Shown: one piece after another, positions 35,970 through 44,637 of the stretch
Layout of the letters: each line of letters opens with the position of its first letter
Numbering within the stretch: the stretch's first letter is position 1
DNA from: Shimazuella kribbensis DSM 45090
GTDB taxonomy: Bacteria; Bacillota; Bacilli; Thermoactinomycetales; Thermoactinomycetaceae
Direction: 5' to 3'
DNA: 64,000 nucleotides
Assembly: GCF_000428065.1 (NCBI RefSeq)
Contig: NZ_ATZF01000012.1
Span: 1 to 64,000 of the forward strand
The notes under the pieces: model-generated
Databases searched by the model: none
What the model saw: only the letters and a program-made list of their open reading frames with translations
Told to the model about the DNA's origin: nothing
Program-made: the position numbers and the translations under genes

Positions 35970-37148
35970 TTAGACATCTTTTCTTTCTAATTTCCAGCTC
36001 CAAGCAGTCAATGCAATCGCAATGACTACCATGAGACCGCCCATCCATGGAGTATGAATCAAACCAATCTCATCTGTGATCCAACCTCCAAGGTATGAAC
36101 CCAAAGCAATGCCTGCGTTAAAAGCGGCAATGTTTATAGCAGACGCTACATCTATCGCACTTGGGACAAAGCGTTCTGCTAGCATGACGACATACACTTG
36201 TAACCCTGGAACATTCATAAATGCAAACAGTCCCAAAAAGAACACCGTTACAAGCGATGCAACCGGAAAAGGAGCAGTGAAGTAAAACACAAATAATACA
36301 ATAGCTTGCACCAAAAACATGAAAAATAACGCTTTGATCGGTTTTTTATTGGCCAATTTCCCACCAATCATATTTCCTATCGCAATGGCAACTCCATAAA
36401 CAAGCAGTATAATCGCTACAGTAGTTGCCTTAAATCCAGATATTTCTTGAAGCAATGGAGATAAATAAGTAAAAACAACAAATGTACCCCCATATCCTAA
36501 AGCAGTAATGATAAAAATGAGTAACAAACGACCGTTTGTAATTAATTTCACTTGATCTTTCCAAGTAGTCGGCTTTCCTTTGCGCAAATCGGATGGAATT
36601 AGGAATATAGTTGCAATCAATGCAACAATCCCTACGATTACAATAGCTACAAAGGCACTTCTCCAACCAGCTTGCTGTCCGAGAAACGTTCCAAAAGGCA
36701 CTCCTGTTACAGTAGCTACTGTTAATCCAGTGAACATCATGGATATAGCACTGGCGCGACGATCTTCGGTTACCAAATCAGCCGCAATAGTAGAACCAAT
36801 GGACATAAATACACCATGTGCAAAAGCAGAAACCACGCGGGCAAATAACAAAATACCAATATTTGTTGCCCCAGCTGCAATGCTATTGCCAATAATAAAC
36901 ACAACCATAATCCATAAGAGCAATGTCTTACGAGACATTTTCGATGTCAACGATGTAAGTATAGGAGCTCCAATGGTTACTCCTAAAGCATATAAAGAAA
37001 CGGTCAAACCTGCTGTAGTGACCGGAATATTTAGATCTGAAGCAATAAGTGGTAATAAACCAACACTGATAAATTCCGTGGTTCCAATAGCAAAAGCACT
37101 TATTGCCAATGCAAGCAGAGCCAACGTACTTCTTCTCTTTTGAACCAT
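35970..37148 (-). CDS. MFS transporter (drug efflux type)
   Basis: A 392-residue, 12-span major facilitator of the AraJ/YdhP-like drug:proton antiporter group. FAIGTTEFISVGLLP in the first segment is the group's signature; motif A appears as TSLTSKMSRKTLL. The start at 37148 (MVQKRRS) is chosen because GGAGGGAAG precedes it; the longer frame has no ribosome site. It is divergent from an HxlR regulator, with direct repeats in between. Substrate unknown, probably a toxic organic compound. Confidence 0.88.
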   Translation of the reverse strand: MVQKRRSTLALLALAISAFAIGTTEFISVGLLPLIASDLNIPVTTAGLTVSLYALGVTIGAPILTSLTSKMSRKTLLLWIMVVFIIGNSIAAGATNIGILLFARVVSAFAHGVFMSIGSTIAADLVTEDRRASAISMMFTGLTVATVTGVPFGTFLGQQAGWRSAFVAIVIVGIVALIATIFLIPSDLRKGKPTTWKDQVKLITNGRLLLIFIITALGYGGTFVVFTYLSPLLQEISGFKATTVAIILLVYGVAIAIGNMIGGKLANKKPIKALFFMFLVQAIVLFVFYFTAPFPVASLVTVFFLGLFAFMNVPGLQVYVVMLAERFVPSAIDVASAINIAAFNAGIALGSYLGGWITDEIGLIHTPWMGGLMVVIAIALTAWSWKLERKDV

Positions 37149-37277
37149 CTTTCTTCCCTCCTGTTCTCTCTCCGTTGGATGGTCTGATTTTGATACAAAA
37201 ACCATACAACCGATGCAATTTCTAAGTGGATCAACAAGATGTTATTATGAGGGATAGAGGATATATAGGGAAGTACA

Positions 37278-37330
37278 CACTTTTAAGTGATATAGGCACT
37301 AAAAAGTAATGTAAGTACTTTTAGGTGATA
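37278..37330. promoter_or_regulatory. Repeated operator between MFS and HxlR genes
   Basis: CACTTTTAAGTGATA (37278-37292) and TACTTTTAGGTGATA (37316-37330) are direct repeats 38 bp apart. A related inverted copy CACTAAAAAGTA lies between them. The HxlR gene starts 20 bp downstream. A binding site for that regulator is inferred. Confidence 0.5.
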
Positions 37331-37349
37331 GAGAAGGAGAGAGAACCAC

Positions 37350-37712
37350 ATGCTAAAAAAGAAATACAATGTCTCGGTTGAAGCTACGTTGGAAGTGATT
37401 GGGGGAAAATGGAAATGCGTTATTCTTTGTCACCTCATGCGAGGAAAAAAACGTACAAGTGAACTAAAAAAACTAATGCCTGCCATCACTCAAAAAATGT
37501 TAACTCAACAACTTCGAGAATTAGAAGAAGATGGTGTCATTAATCGGATCATCTATCAACAAATTCCACCAAAAGTAGAATATGAACTTAGTGACTATGG
37601 AAAGAGCTTGGAAGGCATTTTGAATTCCTTATGTAATTGGGGAGAACAACATATCATTCGCGTATATGGAGATAAAGAAGGGATGTTAGAAGAAAGCATT
37701 TTGAATGAATAA
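37350..37712 (+). CDS. HxlR-family regulator 1
   Basis: A 120-residue winged-helix regulator: SVEATLEVIGGKWKCVILCHLMRGKKRTSEL is split here between the family hallmark GGKWK and the recognition region. C-terminal SDYGKSLEGILNSLCNWG is typical. HxlR proteins often sense electrophiles or oxidants through an N-terminal cysteine; the only cysteine near that position is the one after KWK. It is divergent from the MFS-AKR pair. AAGGAGAG precedes its start. Confidence 0.9.
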   Translation: MLKKKYNVSVEATLEVIGGKWKCVILCHLMRGKKRTSELKKLMPAITQKMLTQQLRELEEDGVINRIIYQQIPPKVEYELSDYGKSLEGILNSLCNWGEQHIIRVYGDKEGMLEESILNE

Positions 37713-37713
37713 C

Positions 37714-37745
37714 AAAAAGAGTGAGAATCCAATCTCACTCTTTTT
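37714..37745. terminator. Bidirectional terminator between two HxlR genes
   Basis: AAAAAGAGTGAGA/TCTCACTCTTTTT around 6 nt. Confidence 0.9.
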
Positions 37746-37749
37746 GCTG

Positions 37750-38112
37750 TCATCCCATCGCTTCTTCCTCATCATCAGGAACAACAGCGCCCCATTTTTC
37801 ACCCCAAAGTCTCATTTGACTCAAGATAGCACCATATTCTTTTCCTTTTCGAGTAAGTGAATACTCCACACTAACTGGCACAGTAGGGTAAACTTTCCGA
37901 TGAACAACATCCATTTTTTCTAACTGACGAAGTGTATCCGTTAACGATTTAATACTAATATCACCTAAATTTCTTCGTAATTGGTTAAAACGCTGTGATT
38001 CATGACACAATTGTGCAATGACATAGTACGACCATTTTCCACTGATAACATCTAATGCAGCATTTATAGGTATGGTACAAACTTGCATTTCATTTATATT
38101 CACACTCTCCAC
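37750..38112 (-). CDS. HxlR-family regulator 2
   Basis: A 120-residue HxlR regulator with SGKWSYYVIAQLCHESQRFNQL and GLxDIS.KSLTDTLRQLE-type recognition region (GDISIKSLTDTL). A cysteine lies near the N-terminus (MQVCTIP), the position used for redox sensing in YodB-type members. The exact start is unsure: GTG at 38112 or 38103, or the ATG at MQVC. It is divergent from the NmrA-OYE operon and likely controls it. Confidence 0.88.
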   Translation of the reverse strand: MESVNINEMQVCTIPINAALDVISGKWSYYVIAQLCHESQRFNQLRRNLGDISIKSLTDTLRQLEKMDVVHRKVYPTVPVSVEYSLTRKGKEYGAILSQMRLWGEKWGAVVPDDEEEAMG

Positions 38113-38243
38113 CTACTTACCATTTGTCAGTAACTCTATAAAAAGAGAATATACCAAAAAAAAGTGCGTTCTTACTAAAGTATATCATCTGTCTTATCAT
38201 CAAAGTAACGGATATCCAGATATCAATGAAATGAGGGGAACAG

Positions 38244-39131
38244 ATGGATAAATCAAATAAAATTATTTTGGTTTTAGGAGCAACAGGTCAACAAGGAGGT
38301 GCAGTTTTAAATCATCTAGTTGATAAGGATTGGAAAGTACGAGCACTCACTCGTGACCCAAACAGTGAGCAATCCAAAAAACTTATATCCAAAAATATCG
38401 GCGTGGTAAAGGGTGATTTGAATGATCCATCTTCACTTGATATTGCAATGAAAGATGTGTATGGTGTGTTCAGTGTACAACCTTTCGAAGCCGTTGACAT
38501 GTGGAAAGAAGTTCAATTGGGCAAAAATGTTGCAGATGCAGCCAAAAGAGCAAATGTAAAACATTTTGTTTATACTTCTTTTGAAGGGGCAGATGAACAA
38601 GCGCAGTTTCGTGATTTAGCAAAATGGGAGATCGAAAAATATATTCACCGAATTGGTTTACCTGCAACCATTTTTCGACTTCCCTTCTTTATGGAAAACT
38701 TCCTTACTTTTACTTACTATGGATTACAAAATGGCATCTACGCTGATGCAACACAACCAGATATCCCTACCAGTCTCATAGCAGTTGATGATATCGGAGT
38801 ATTTGTCTCGCTTGCGTTTAGTGATCCAAAAAAATATATGGAGACAACATTATCTCTTGCAAGTGATGCTGTAACACCACCCAATATCGCAGCAGCTATT
38901 TCGCGAATTTCTGGTAAAACCATTACCTATAAGCAAATTCCACTTGAGGAGATTCGCCAGCAAAATGAAGATATAGCCAAAATATATGAATGGATTAACA
39001 AAGGAGGCAATCGTGTCGATTTGCCTTACCTACGAACACTCCATCCCAAACTGAAGACATTTGACAAATGGCTATCTGAAAAAGGTAAATCGAAGTTCGA
39101 GGGATTTTTTCAAACTCATCAAGAAAAATAA
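38244..39131 (+). CDS. NmrA-like NAD(P)-binding protein
   Basis: A 295-residue atypical short-chain dehydrogenase of the NmrA/HSCARG type: VLGATGQQGGAVLNHL near residue 10, ALTRDPNSEQ after the second strand, and VKHFVYTSFEGADEQ. It lacks a clear YxxxK pair, so it may bind NADP as a redox sensor or act as a quinone-type reductase. AGGGGA precedes the ATG. The OYE gene follows within 30 bases, so they form an operon, probably under HxlR regulator 2. Confidence 0.85.
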   Translation: MDKSNKIILVLGATGQQGGAVLNHLVDKDWKVRALTRDPNSEQSKKLISKNIGVVKGDLNDPSSLDIAMKDVYGVFSVQPFEAVDMWKEVQLGKNVADAAKRANVKHFVYTSFEGADEQAQFRDLAKWEIEKYIHRIGLPATIFRLPFFMENFLTFTYYGLQNGIYADATQPDIPTSLIAVDDIGVFVSLAFSDPKKYMETTLSLASDAVTPPNIAAAISRISGKTITYKQIPLEEIRQQNEDIAKIYEWINKGGNRVDLPYLRTLHPKLKTFDKWLSEKGKSKFEGFFQTHQEK

Positions 39132-39160
39132 GTGAAATAAATACATTGGAGGTATTTAGC

Positions 39161-40255
39161 ATGAATGACGAGGTAAAGCTACTGTTTCAACCTTTACAAA
39201 CAAAAAAATTAGATCTTTCGAATCGGATCGTCATGGCACCTATGACCCGAGCTTTTTCTCCCCGAGGAATTCCAACAAAAGAGGTTGCTGCTTATTACAA
39301 ACGAAGAGCGGAAAATGAAGTAGGTCTAATCATAACCGAAGGTACTGCAATCAACCATCCAGCTGCATCAAGTGATCCAGGTGTTCCTTTTTTCTACGGA
39401 GAAGAGGCGCTTCAAGGATGGTCCAAAGTGGCCAAAGCGGTTCATGAAGTTGGTGGGAAAATCATCCCTCAGCTTTGGCATGTCGGTATTCAGCGTCCCG
39501 TCGGCAGCATGCCTTTTCCACATGCAAATCCAATCAGCCCATCAGGCATTACATCTACAGGCGAAAAAGTTGCTGGACCGATGACACCAGAAGAGATCGA
39601 AACGATTATTGGAGCATACGCTCAGGCCGCAGTGGATGCAAAACGTATTGGCTTTGATGGAATAGAATTACATGGTGCACATGGATATTTAATCGATCAA
39701 TTTTTTTGGGATGCGACGAATAAACGAATGGATAAATATGGAGGAAATTTGGCTGAAAGAACTCGCTTTGCTGTAGAAGTTATCACTGCTTGCCGAAAAG
39801 CAGTAGGTCCTGATTTCCCCATTGTATTTCGTTTTTCCCAATGGAAAATCGGAGCATATAACGAAAAACTAGCAAAAACCCCAGCAGAATTGGAACAATT
39901 CCTCACTCCCTTGTCAGAGGCTGGTGTAGATATTTTCCATGCCTCCACACGACGGTTCTGGGAACCTGAATTTGCCGATTCCGAACTAAACTTAGCCGGC
40001 TGGACCAAAAAATGGACTGGAAAACCGACCATTACTGTTGGTTCTATTGGCTTGGATGATGTATTTGCACCAGGAGTTCAGGCGAAGAATGCTCCACTCA
40101 CTGCTCTCTTTGAGAAATTGGAAAGACAAGAATTTGATCTTGTGGCCATCGGCAGAGCACTATTGGTTGATCCTACTTGGGCAAGCAAACTACACACTGG
40201 AAAGACAAATGAGATGATTCCCTATACCCCTGAGGCGTTAAAAACGTTGTTCTAA
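39161..40255 (+). CDS. Old yellow enzyme family FMN oxidoreductase 1
   Basis: A 364-residue NADH:flavin oxidoreductase of the OYE family, which reduces activated alkenes and other electrophiles. Blocks are NRIVMAPMTRAFSP, IPQLWHVG, FDGIELHGAHGYLIDQFF and LVAIGRALLVDP. The active-site pair after ELHGAHGYL is H-x-x-H type in the family. The start at 39161 is chosen because TTGGAGG precedes it. Second gene of the NmrA-OYE operon. After it lies a decayed GC-rich unit. Confidence 0.9.
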   Translation: MNDEVKLLFQPLQTKKLDLSNRIVMAPMTRAFSPRGIPTKEVAAYYKRRAENEVGLIITEGTAINHPAASSDPGVPFFYGEEALQGWSKVAKAVHEVGGKIIPQLWHVGIQRPVGSMPFPHANPISPSGITSTGEKVAGPMTPEEIETIIGAYAQAAVDAKRIGFDGIELHGAHGYLIDQFFWDATNKRMDKYGGNLAERTRFAVEVITACRKAVGPDFPIVFRFSQWKIGAYNEKLAKTPAELEQFLTPLSEAGVDIFHASTRRFWEPEFADSELNLAGWTKKWTGKPTITVGSIGLDDVFAPGVQAKNAPLTALFEKLERQEFDLVAIGRALLVDPTWASKLHTGKTNEMIPYTPEALKTLF

Positions 40256-40305
40256 AAAAATGACCTCCATACATTTGTAGCTATATACTTTCAAAAATAA
40301 TCTAT

Positions 40306-40334
40306 GTCTGGACAGCAAGAAACACTGTCCGGAC
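40306..40334 (-). terminator. Hairpin after the decayed GC-rich gene
   Basis: GTCTGGACAG pairs with CTGTCCGGAC (one G-U) around 9 nt. It lies where a terminator of the minus-strand remnant 40344-40580 is expected. Confidence 0.5.
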
Positions 40335-40343
40335 TGAACTCAT

Positions 40344-40580
40344 TTACTCCCTCGCGTCCTCAAGATCATCCACGGCTCGGTTATATGCTGGCACAGCCGG
40401 AGGATGCCCCTCATCTTGGGGTTCATAGATCACTCCTAGGCCGAAAGCCGCATTTTCCATCGCATAGTAACCTTGTGTCACTGCTTCTTATTTGTCCTCT
40501 TCGAATTCATCAGGAGTGTGGTATAGCTCCTTAATCTTCTCGACACCAGCAGCGATAATCTTTTCAGACGTTATAGAGAC
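40344..40580 (-). pseudogene. Decayed GC-rich gene with in-frame stop
   Basis: On the minus strand one frame reads EKIIAAGVEKIKELYHT, PDEFEEDK, then a TAA (40488-40490), then in the same frame EAVTQGYYAMENAAFGLG, VIYEPQDEGHPP, and ends LEDARE before TAA at 40344-40346. No start codon with a ribosome site remains at its front, and a stop lies at 40581-40583. Composition and the downstream hairpin match the other foreign units. It is a dead member of that class; the intact protein would have been about 80 or more residues. Family unknown. Confidence 0.6.
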
Positions 40581-40687
40581 TTAACTCTACACAAATAAAC
40601 AATCAAATGGCAGATTTTTCTTTACTTTTTATGTTTTTTACAAATGTTAGCTTAAGTAAACAATGAAAACAAAAAGCAATACATATC

Positions 40688-41548
40688 TCATCCTTTCTGT
40701 ACCTCTTTCATACATTCAGAAAATGCTGTTAATGCTCTATTGGAAAACTTCTCAGAACGGCGAACAAATCTGGTAGTTGCATAGCGGTACTCCTCAGGAA
40801 TAGAGAGTAGGCATAGATTATCATCACCTTTCCTCTCTACGGAATCTGGTAGTAATGCATATCCAAGCCCTGCTCTCACACAATTTAACATTGTTTCTGT
40901 TGTACTAACTTCAATCATATTTGCCTTTTCACCATTATTTTTGTCTATCCATTTTTCAATAGAAGCCCGAAACGGACAGCCTTTTGGAAATACAATCCAA
41001 GTAGCATTAGGAGCCTCTTTCAATTTTGATAATTGATGTGTTTGGTTTGATGATACCAGTACTACTGTATCCTCTATTGTCATTTCTACTTCCAATTTCG
41101 ATATATCAAAATCTCCAGTGAAAAATGCACCATCCAACTTTCGATCTAGGAGTCGTTGATGGTTTTGCATAGAAGTTCCTGTTACCAAAGATATTGAAAC
41201 TTCTGGGTATTGAGATTGAAAATGAGATAAAGATCGAATAAACATATTGGATGCTGCTACAGTCTCTACGATCCCAACAATAAGTTCTCCACTTGGATAA
41301 TCTGGCTCTTTTACTTCTTTCACAGCTTCTTGCGTCAATCGAAGAATTTCGGAAGCATATTCACTTAATAAACGTCCTTTATCTGTTGGAGTTACCCCCT
41401 TTGGATGCCTATTAAATAATGGAACCCCTAGTTCCGATTCAAGTTTTTGGACACGGGCAGTAATATTTGATTGTACATAATCCAATTTACTCGCTGCCCT
41501 TGAGATACTACCTTCTTCTACAATGGTCTTGATTACTTTTAGATCCAT
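40688..41548 (-). CDS. LysR-family transcriptional regulator
   Basis: A 286-residue regulator. The winged helix at the N-terminus reads MDLKVIKTIVEEGSISRAASKL, then YVQSNITARVQKLESELGV, and the effector-binding domain follows from about residue 88. The start at 41548 gives the usual LysR N-terminus; a frame 12 codons longer also exists. It is divergent from the DsbA-like gene at 41874, with about 325 bp between, and probably controls the DsbA-OYE-RidA genes. Confidence 0.85.
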   Translation of the reverse strand: MDLKVIKTIVEEGSISRAASKLDYVQSNITARVQKLESELGVPLFNRHPKGVTPTDKGRLLSEYASEILRLTQEAVKEVKEPDYPSGELIVGIVETVAASNMFIRSLSHFQSQYPEVSISLVTGTSMQNHQRLLDRKLDGAFFTGDFDISKLEVEMTIEDTVVLVSSNQTHQLSKLKEAPNATWIVFPKGCPFRASIEKWIDKNNGEKANMIEVSTTETMLNCVRAGLGYALLPDSVERKGDDNLCLLSIPEEYRYATTRFVRRSEKFSNRALTAFSECMKEVQKG

Positions 41549-41873
41549 TAATTCCAAGGAAATCCCTACTTTTTTAGATATCATTTAAATTGATACACCT
41601 ATCATTATCAATCATTTTACAGTATGACATAGTTAGAATACAATCCTTTTAGAAGCATTACCCGTTCATTTCATTGGTTTTTATACAATATTAAGAGGGA
41701 ACTTATATGATTTAATACGTAATCTATAAGCTCATTTTCAATCGGAGAATGCATAAGAGAGTAGAAGAATCCTCAGAACAATCCATGTGTAATGTCAGAA
41801 ACACCCATTAAAATGATTCTTAGTTCTATGAAGGGGAGTCGCAACACATAAATCATACGGAAGGGATACCGAT
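41549..41873. other. Divergent regulatory region
   Basis: About 325 bp between the LysR gene and the DsbA-like gene. It holds no reading frame of interest. Promoters of both genes should lie here, but no clear LysR box or strong hexamer pair stands out by eye. Confidence 0.5.
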
Positions 41874-42521
41874 ATGTCTGTAAAAATAAAGATTTATTCC
41901 GATTATGTTTGCCCTTTTTGTATGTTGGCAGAAAAGCCCCTCCAGGAGGCAATAGAAGATAAAGATGTAGAAGTGGAATGGATGCCTTATGAGTTACGTC
42001 CTTTTCCTAATGAAACGTTAAAGCCTGAAGGTGATTATTTACAAGAAATTTGGAAAAAATCCGTTTATCCAATGGCTGAAAGCATGGAGATTCCTATTGT
42101 TTTGCCAAAAGTATCTCCTCAACCACATACGCATTTATCCTTTGAGGGATATCAGTATGCAAAGGAGAAAGGCAAATCCAATGAATACAATGTCCGTATG
42201 TTTCGAGCTTTCTTCCAAGAAGAACAAAATATTGGTGACATGGATGTGTTAACCAAATTAGCAGGTGAAATTGGATTGGATGAAAGAGAGTACAAAGAGG
42301 CTTTAGAAACTAGAAAATACAAAGAAACACATCGAAAAGCACTAGAACATGCGTATCAAAGCAATATTAATTCAGTTCCTACTTTCGTTATCGGTGACAC
42401 CACGATTGCTGGTGTTCGATCAAAAGAAACGCTTGAACGAATAATCAATGAAGAATTAGACAAACAGAAAACAAATGTTATCCCAGAAGGTTTGTCCTGT
42501 GGGATCGACGGCTGCAAATAA
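41874..42521 (+). CDS. DsbA-family (FrnE-like) thiol oxidoreductase
   Basis: A 215-residue cytoplasmic thioredoxin-fold protein of the FrnE/YwbO type. The active site is C13-P-F-C16 (DYVCPFCMLA), followed by an all-helical insert and SVPTFVIGDTTIAGVRS, the cis-proline loop and C-terminal strand. A second cysteine pair closes the protein (SCGIDGCK). There is no signal peptide. Such proteins are linked to redox stress. The OYE gene 2 starts 46 bases downstream. Confidence 0.88.
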   Translation: MSVKIKIYSDYVCPFCMLAEKPLQEAIEDKDVEVEWMPYELRPFPNETLKPEGDYLQEIWKKSVYPMAESMEIPIVLPKVSPQPHTHLSFEGYQYAKEKGKSNEYNVRMFRAFFQEEQNIGDMDVLTKLAGEIGLDEREYKEALETRKYKETHRKALEHAYQSNINSVPTFVIGDTTIAGVRSKETLERIINEELDKQKTNVIPEGLSCGIDGCK

Positions 42522-42567
42522 AAATATTACTAACAAATGGAAAACCTAGAAAAGGTGAATGGTTATT

Positions 42568-43695
42568 ATGAGTAACATAAATCTATTTGAAACAGTAAAG
42601 CTAGGCAGTATTACTTTAGAAAATCGGACAGGTGTTGCTCCGATGACACGCACAAGCGCAACGCCAGAAGGTTTAGCAACGGATGAAATGTTATCCTACT
42701 ACACAAAGTTTGCTCATGGTGGGTTTGGGCTCATTATTACGGAAGGTGTTTATAGTGATGATAAATATAGTCAGGGCTATTTGAATCAACCAGGGATAAT
42801 CAATCATGAGCAAATCCAAGCATGGAAAAAAATTACGGATTCTTTGCATCAAGCGGGCAGTAAAATCTTCATTCAATTAATGCATGCAGGTGCTATTTCA
42901 CAAGGCAATCGTTTTGTAAATGAGACAATTGGGCCATCAGTAGTACAACCGAAGGGAAACCAAATGAAATTTTATGGAGGTGATGGTCCTTTTCCTATAC
43001 CGAAAGAGTTGTCGAAAGAAGATATAGCTGAAGTCACAAGAGGTTTTGCAAAAGCTGCCAAACGTGCGAAAGAAGCGGGGTTTGATGGTATTGAAATTCA
43101 TGGAGCTAATGGTTACATCCTTGATCAATTTTTAACAGATTATACCAATCAGAGAAAGGATGAGTATGGAGGTTCTACGGAAAATAGAGTCCGTTTATTG
43201 GTTGAAGTATCTAAAGCGGTTCGCGAAGCAGTAGGTCAAGAATTTACAGTAGGAATTCGAATTTCACAAGGTAAAGTAAATGACTACTTCCATAAGTGGG
43301 CTGGTAGAGAAAAGGATGCAGAAATTATTTTTGGCAACCTAGGACAAGCAGGGCTAGATTATATTCATGTAACAGAATTTGAAGCATGGCAACCTGCCTT
43401 TTCTATAGGAGAGGGAACAAATGCACCAAACTCATCCATGGAGGATGGACCTACTTTGGCTGCATTAGCAAAAAAATATAGTCGATTACCTGTTATTTCG
43501 AACGGTAGTCTTCATGATCCAGAAAAGGCAAAAAGCATGATTGAAAAAGGGGAAGCAGATGTTATTACACTCGGTCGTGGAGCTCTTGCGAATAGTGATT
43601 GGGTGAATAAAGTGAAAAATGGTGAACCATTGGCAGAGTTTGATCCCGAACAAACATTTACCCCAGATGCCAAAATAAAAGTCTTTGAATTATGA
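42568..43695 (+). CDS. Old yellow enzyme family FMN oxidoreductase 2
   Basis: A 375-residue NADH:flavin oxidoreductase, related to but distinct from the gene at 39161. Blocks are NRTGVAPMTRTSATPEG, KIFIQLMHAGAISQ, FDGIEIHGANGYILDQFLTDYTN (here H-x-x-N at the active site) and DVITLGRGALANSDW. The start at 42568 is chosen because AAGGTG precedes it with normal spacing. Part of the DsbA-OYE-RidA group downstream of the LysR gene. Confidence 0.9.
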   Translation: MSNINLFETVKLGSITLENRTGVAPMTRTSATPEGLATDEMLSYYTKFAHGGFGLIITEGVYSDDKYSQGYLNQPGIINHEQIQAWKKITDSLHQAGSKIFIQLMHAGAISQGNRFVNETIGPSVVQPKGNQMKFYGGDGPFPIPKELSKEDIAEVTRGFAKAAKRAKEAGFDGIEIHGANGYILDQFLTDYTNQRKDEYGGSTENRVRLLVEVSKAVREAVGQEFTVGIRISQGKVNDYFHKWAGREKDAEIIFGNLGQAGLDYIHVTEFEAWQPAFSIGEGTNAPNSSMEDGPTLAALAKKYSRLPVISNGSLHDPEKAKSMIEKGEADVITLGRGALANSDWVNKVKNGEPLAEFDPEQTFTPDAKIKVFEL

Positions 43696-43807
43696 TATTT
43701 CCTATCATTCCAAAATAATAGAGAGAAGCACTTCAGAATTTTATATAGCCATTCTGCTGTAACACTAAAAAATAAACAAGATTTGATAATAGAAAGGATG
43801 ACATGTA

Positions 43808-44200
43808 ATGTCACTCAAACAAGTACACACTCAACCAGATCCTTACGCTCCATTTCTTATTTCACAGGCAATTAAAACCAACGGTTTTGTCTTCGTATCG
43901 GGCCAAGCCGCCATTGGGGATGACGGAAACCTCGTAGGAATTGGTGATTTTGACAAACAGGCAGATCAGGCTTTCCGAAATTTAGAGAGGGTACTTAAGT
44001 CTGCCGGTTCGGGTCTTGATCGTATTGCCAAAGTGACAATCTACCTCACATCGATGTCTAACTTTGAAAAAATCGTCGAGCTTCGACGCAAGTGGTGGTC
44101 ACAACCTTATCCTGCAGATACCATTGTTGAGGTCTCCTCCCTTTATTCACCTGATGCAATGATCGAAATCGACGCCATTGCACTAACTGAGGAAAATTAA
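43808..44200 (+). CDS. RidA-like protein lacking the catalytic arginine
   Basis: A 130-residue Rid/YjgF/YER057c family protein. FVFVSGQAAIGDDGNLVG and QADQAFRNLERVLKSAGSGLD are family blocks. In RidA proper the segment CVEVARL carries the arginine (R105 in E. coli) that binds the carboxylate of imines; here the segment is IVEVSSL, so that arginine is missing. It therefore belongs to the Rid groups without deaminase activity. Role unknown, perhaps linked to the neighbouring flavin oxidoreductase. AGAAAGGATGAC precedes its start. Confidence 0.85.
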   Translation: MSLKQVHTQPDPYAPFLISQAIKTNGFVFVSGQAAIGDDGNLVGIGDFDKQADQAFRNLERVLKSAGSGLDRIAKVTIYLTSMSNFEKIVELRRKWWSQPYPADTIVEVSSLYSPDAMIEIDAIALTEEN

Positions 44201-44224
44201 AAAATATACATCCATCATGTAAGC

Positions 44225-44256
44225 AACTGACCCAAAAAAATGATATTGGGTCAGTT
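44225..44256 (+). terminator. Terminator-like hairpin after ridA-like gene
   Basis: AACTGACCCAA pairs with TTGGGTCAGTT. The tail ATTATA is AT-rich but not a pure T-run. Confidence 0.7.
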
Positions 44257-44357
44257 ATTATATATAAAACCCTTCGTTTATTTATCTAATCCTCGTCGCA
44301 ATTCCCTAGAAATCCTCACTATTCTTTAGCTATGTAAAATTTGCAATTAGCACAACA

Positions 44358-44385
44358 AAAAAACTTAGGATTCCCTAAGTTTTTT
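44358..44385. terminator. Rho-independent terminator
   Basis: AAAACTTAGG pairs with CCTAAGTTTT around ATTC, with T6 following on the plus strand and A7 in front. It could end the minus-strand unit at 44450-44599 as well as plus-strand transcripts. Confidence 0.8.
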
Positions 44386-44413
44386 ATCTATAAGAAAAAT
44401 ATTGTTTTTAGGT

Positions 44414-44450
44414 GACATATCTATTAGTTAATTTAACTAACAAATATGTC
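44414..44450. repeat. AT-rich 18-bp inverted repeat
   Basis: GACATATCTATTAGTTAA and TTAACTAACAAATATGTC pair over 18 positions with two imperfect pairs. A second palindrome CTGAGAATCTCAG touches it at 44450-44462. It borders a small GC-rich unit. Confidence 0.6.
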
Positions 44451-44570
44451 TGAGAATCTCAGGGGTACGGCACGACGGTGTCCTCTCAGTTGTTAGCTTT
44501 CATCAGGAGGTCTTAACCAGACGCTACGACATGAGCCTCTCCTCGACTTGTGAGCCGACGTTGTACTTTT
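44450..44570 (-). other. Small GC-rich transcription unit without an ORF
   Basis: GC-rich stretch downstream of a strong minus-strand promoter. GAGGAG is followed at normal spacing by ATG TCG TAG, so translation would end after two codons. Codons 4-9 continue in frame as RLVKTS before another stop. It is either a decayed foreign gene or a small RNA. It resembles the other GC-rich units in having an AT-rich promoter and hairpins downstream. Confidence 0.45.
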
Positions 44571-44599
44571 ATATTATGATTTGATGGCGAATCTGTCAA
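44571..44599 (-). promoter_or_regulatory. Near-consensus sigma-A promoter
   Basis: On the minus strand TTGACA (44594-44599) and TAATAT (44571-44576) are separated by exactly 17 bases. It points into the GC-rich stretch 44450-44570, away from cydB. Confidence 0.65.
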
Positions 44600-44637
44600 T
44601 AGAAAATTATAAGTTTTCGAATGATTCCATCATACTT

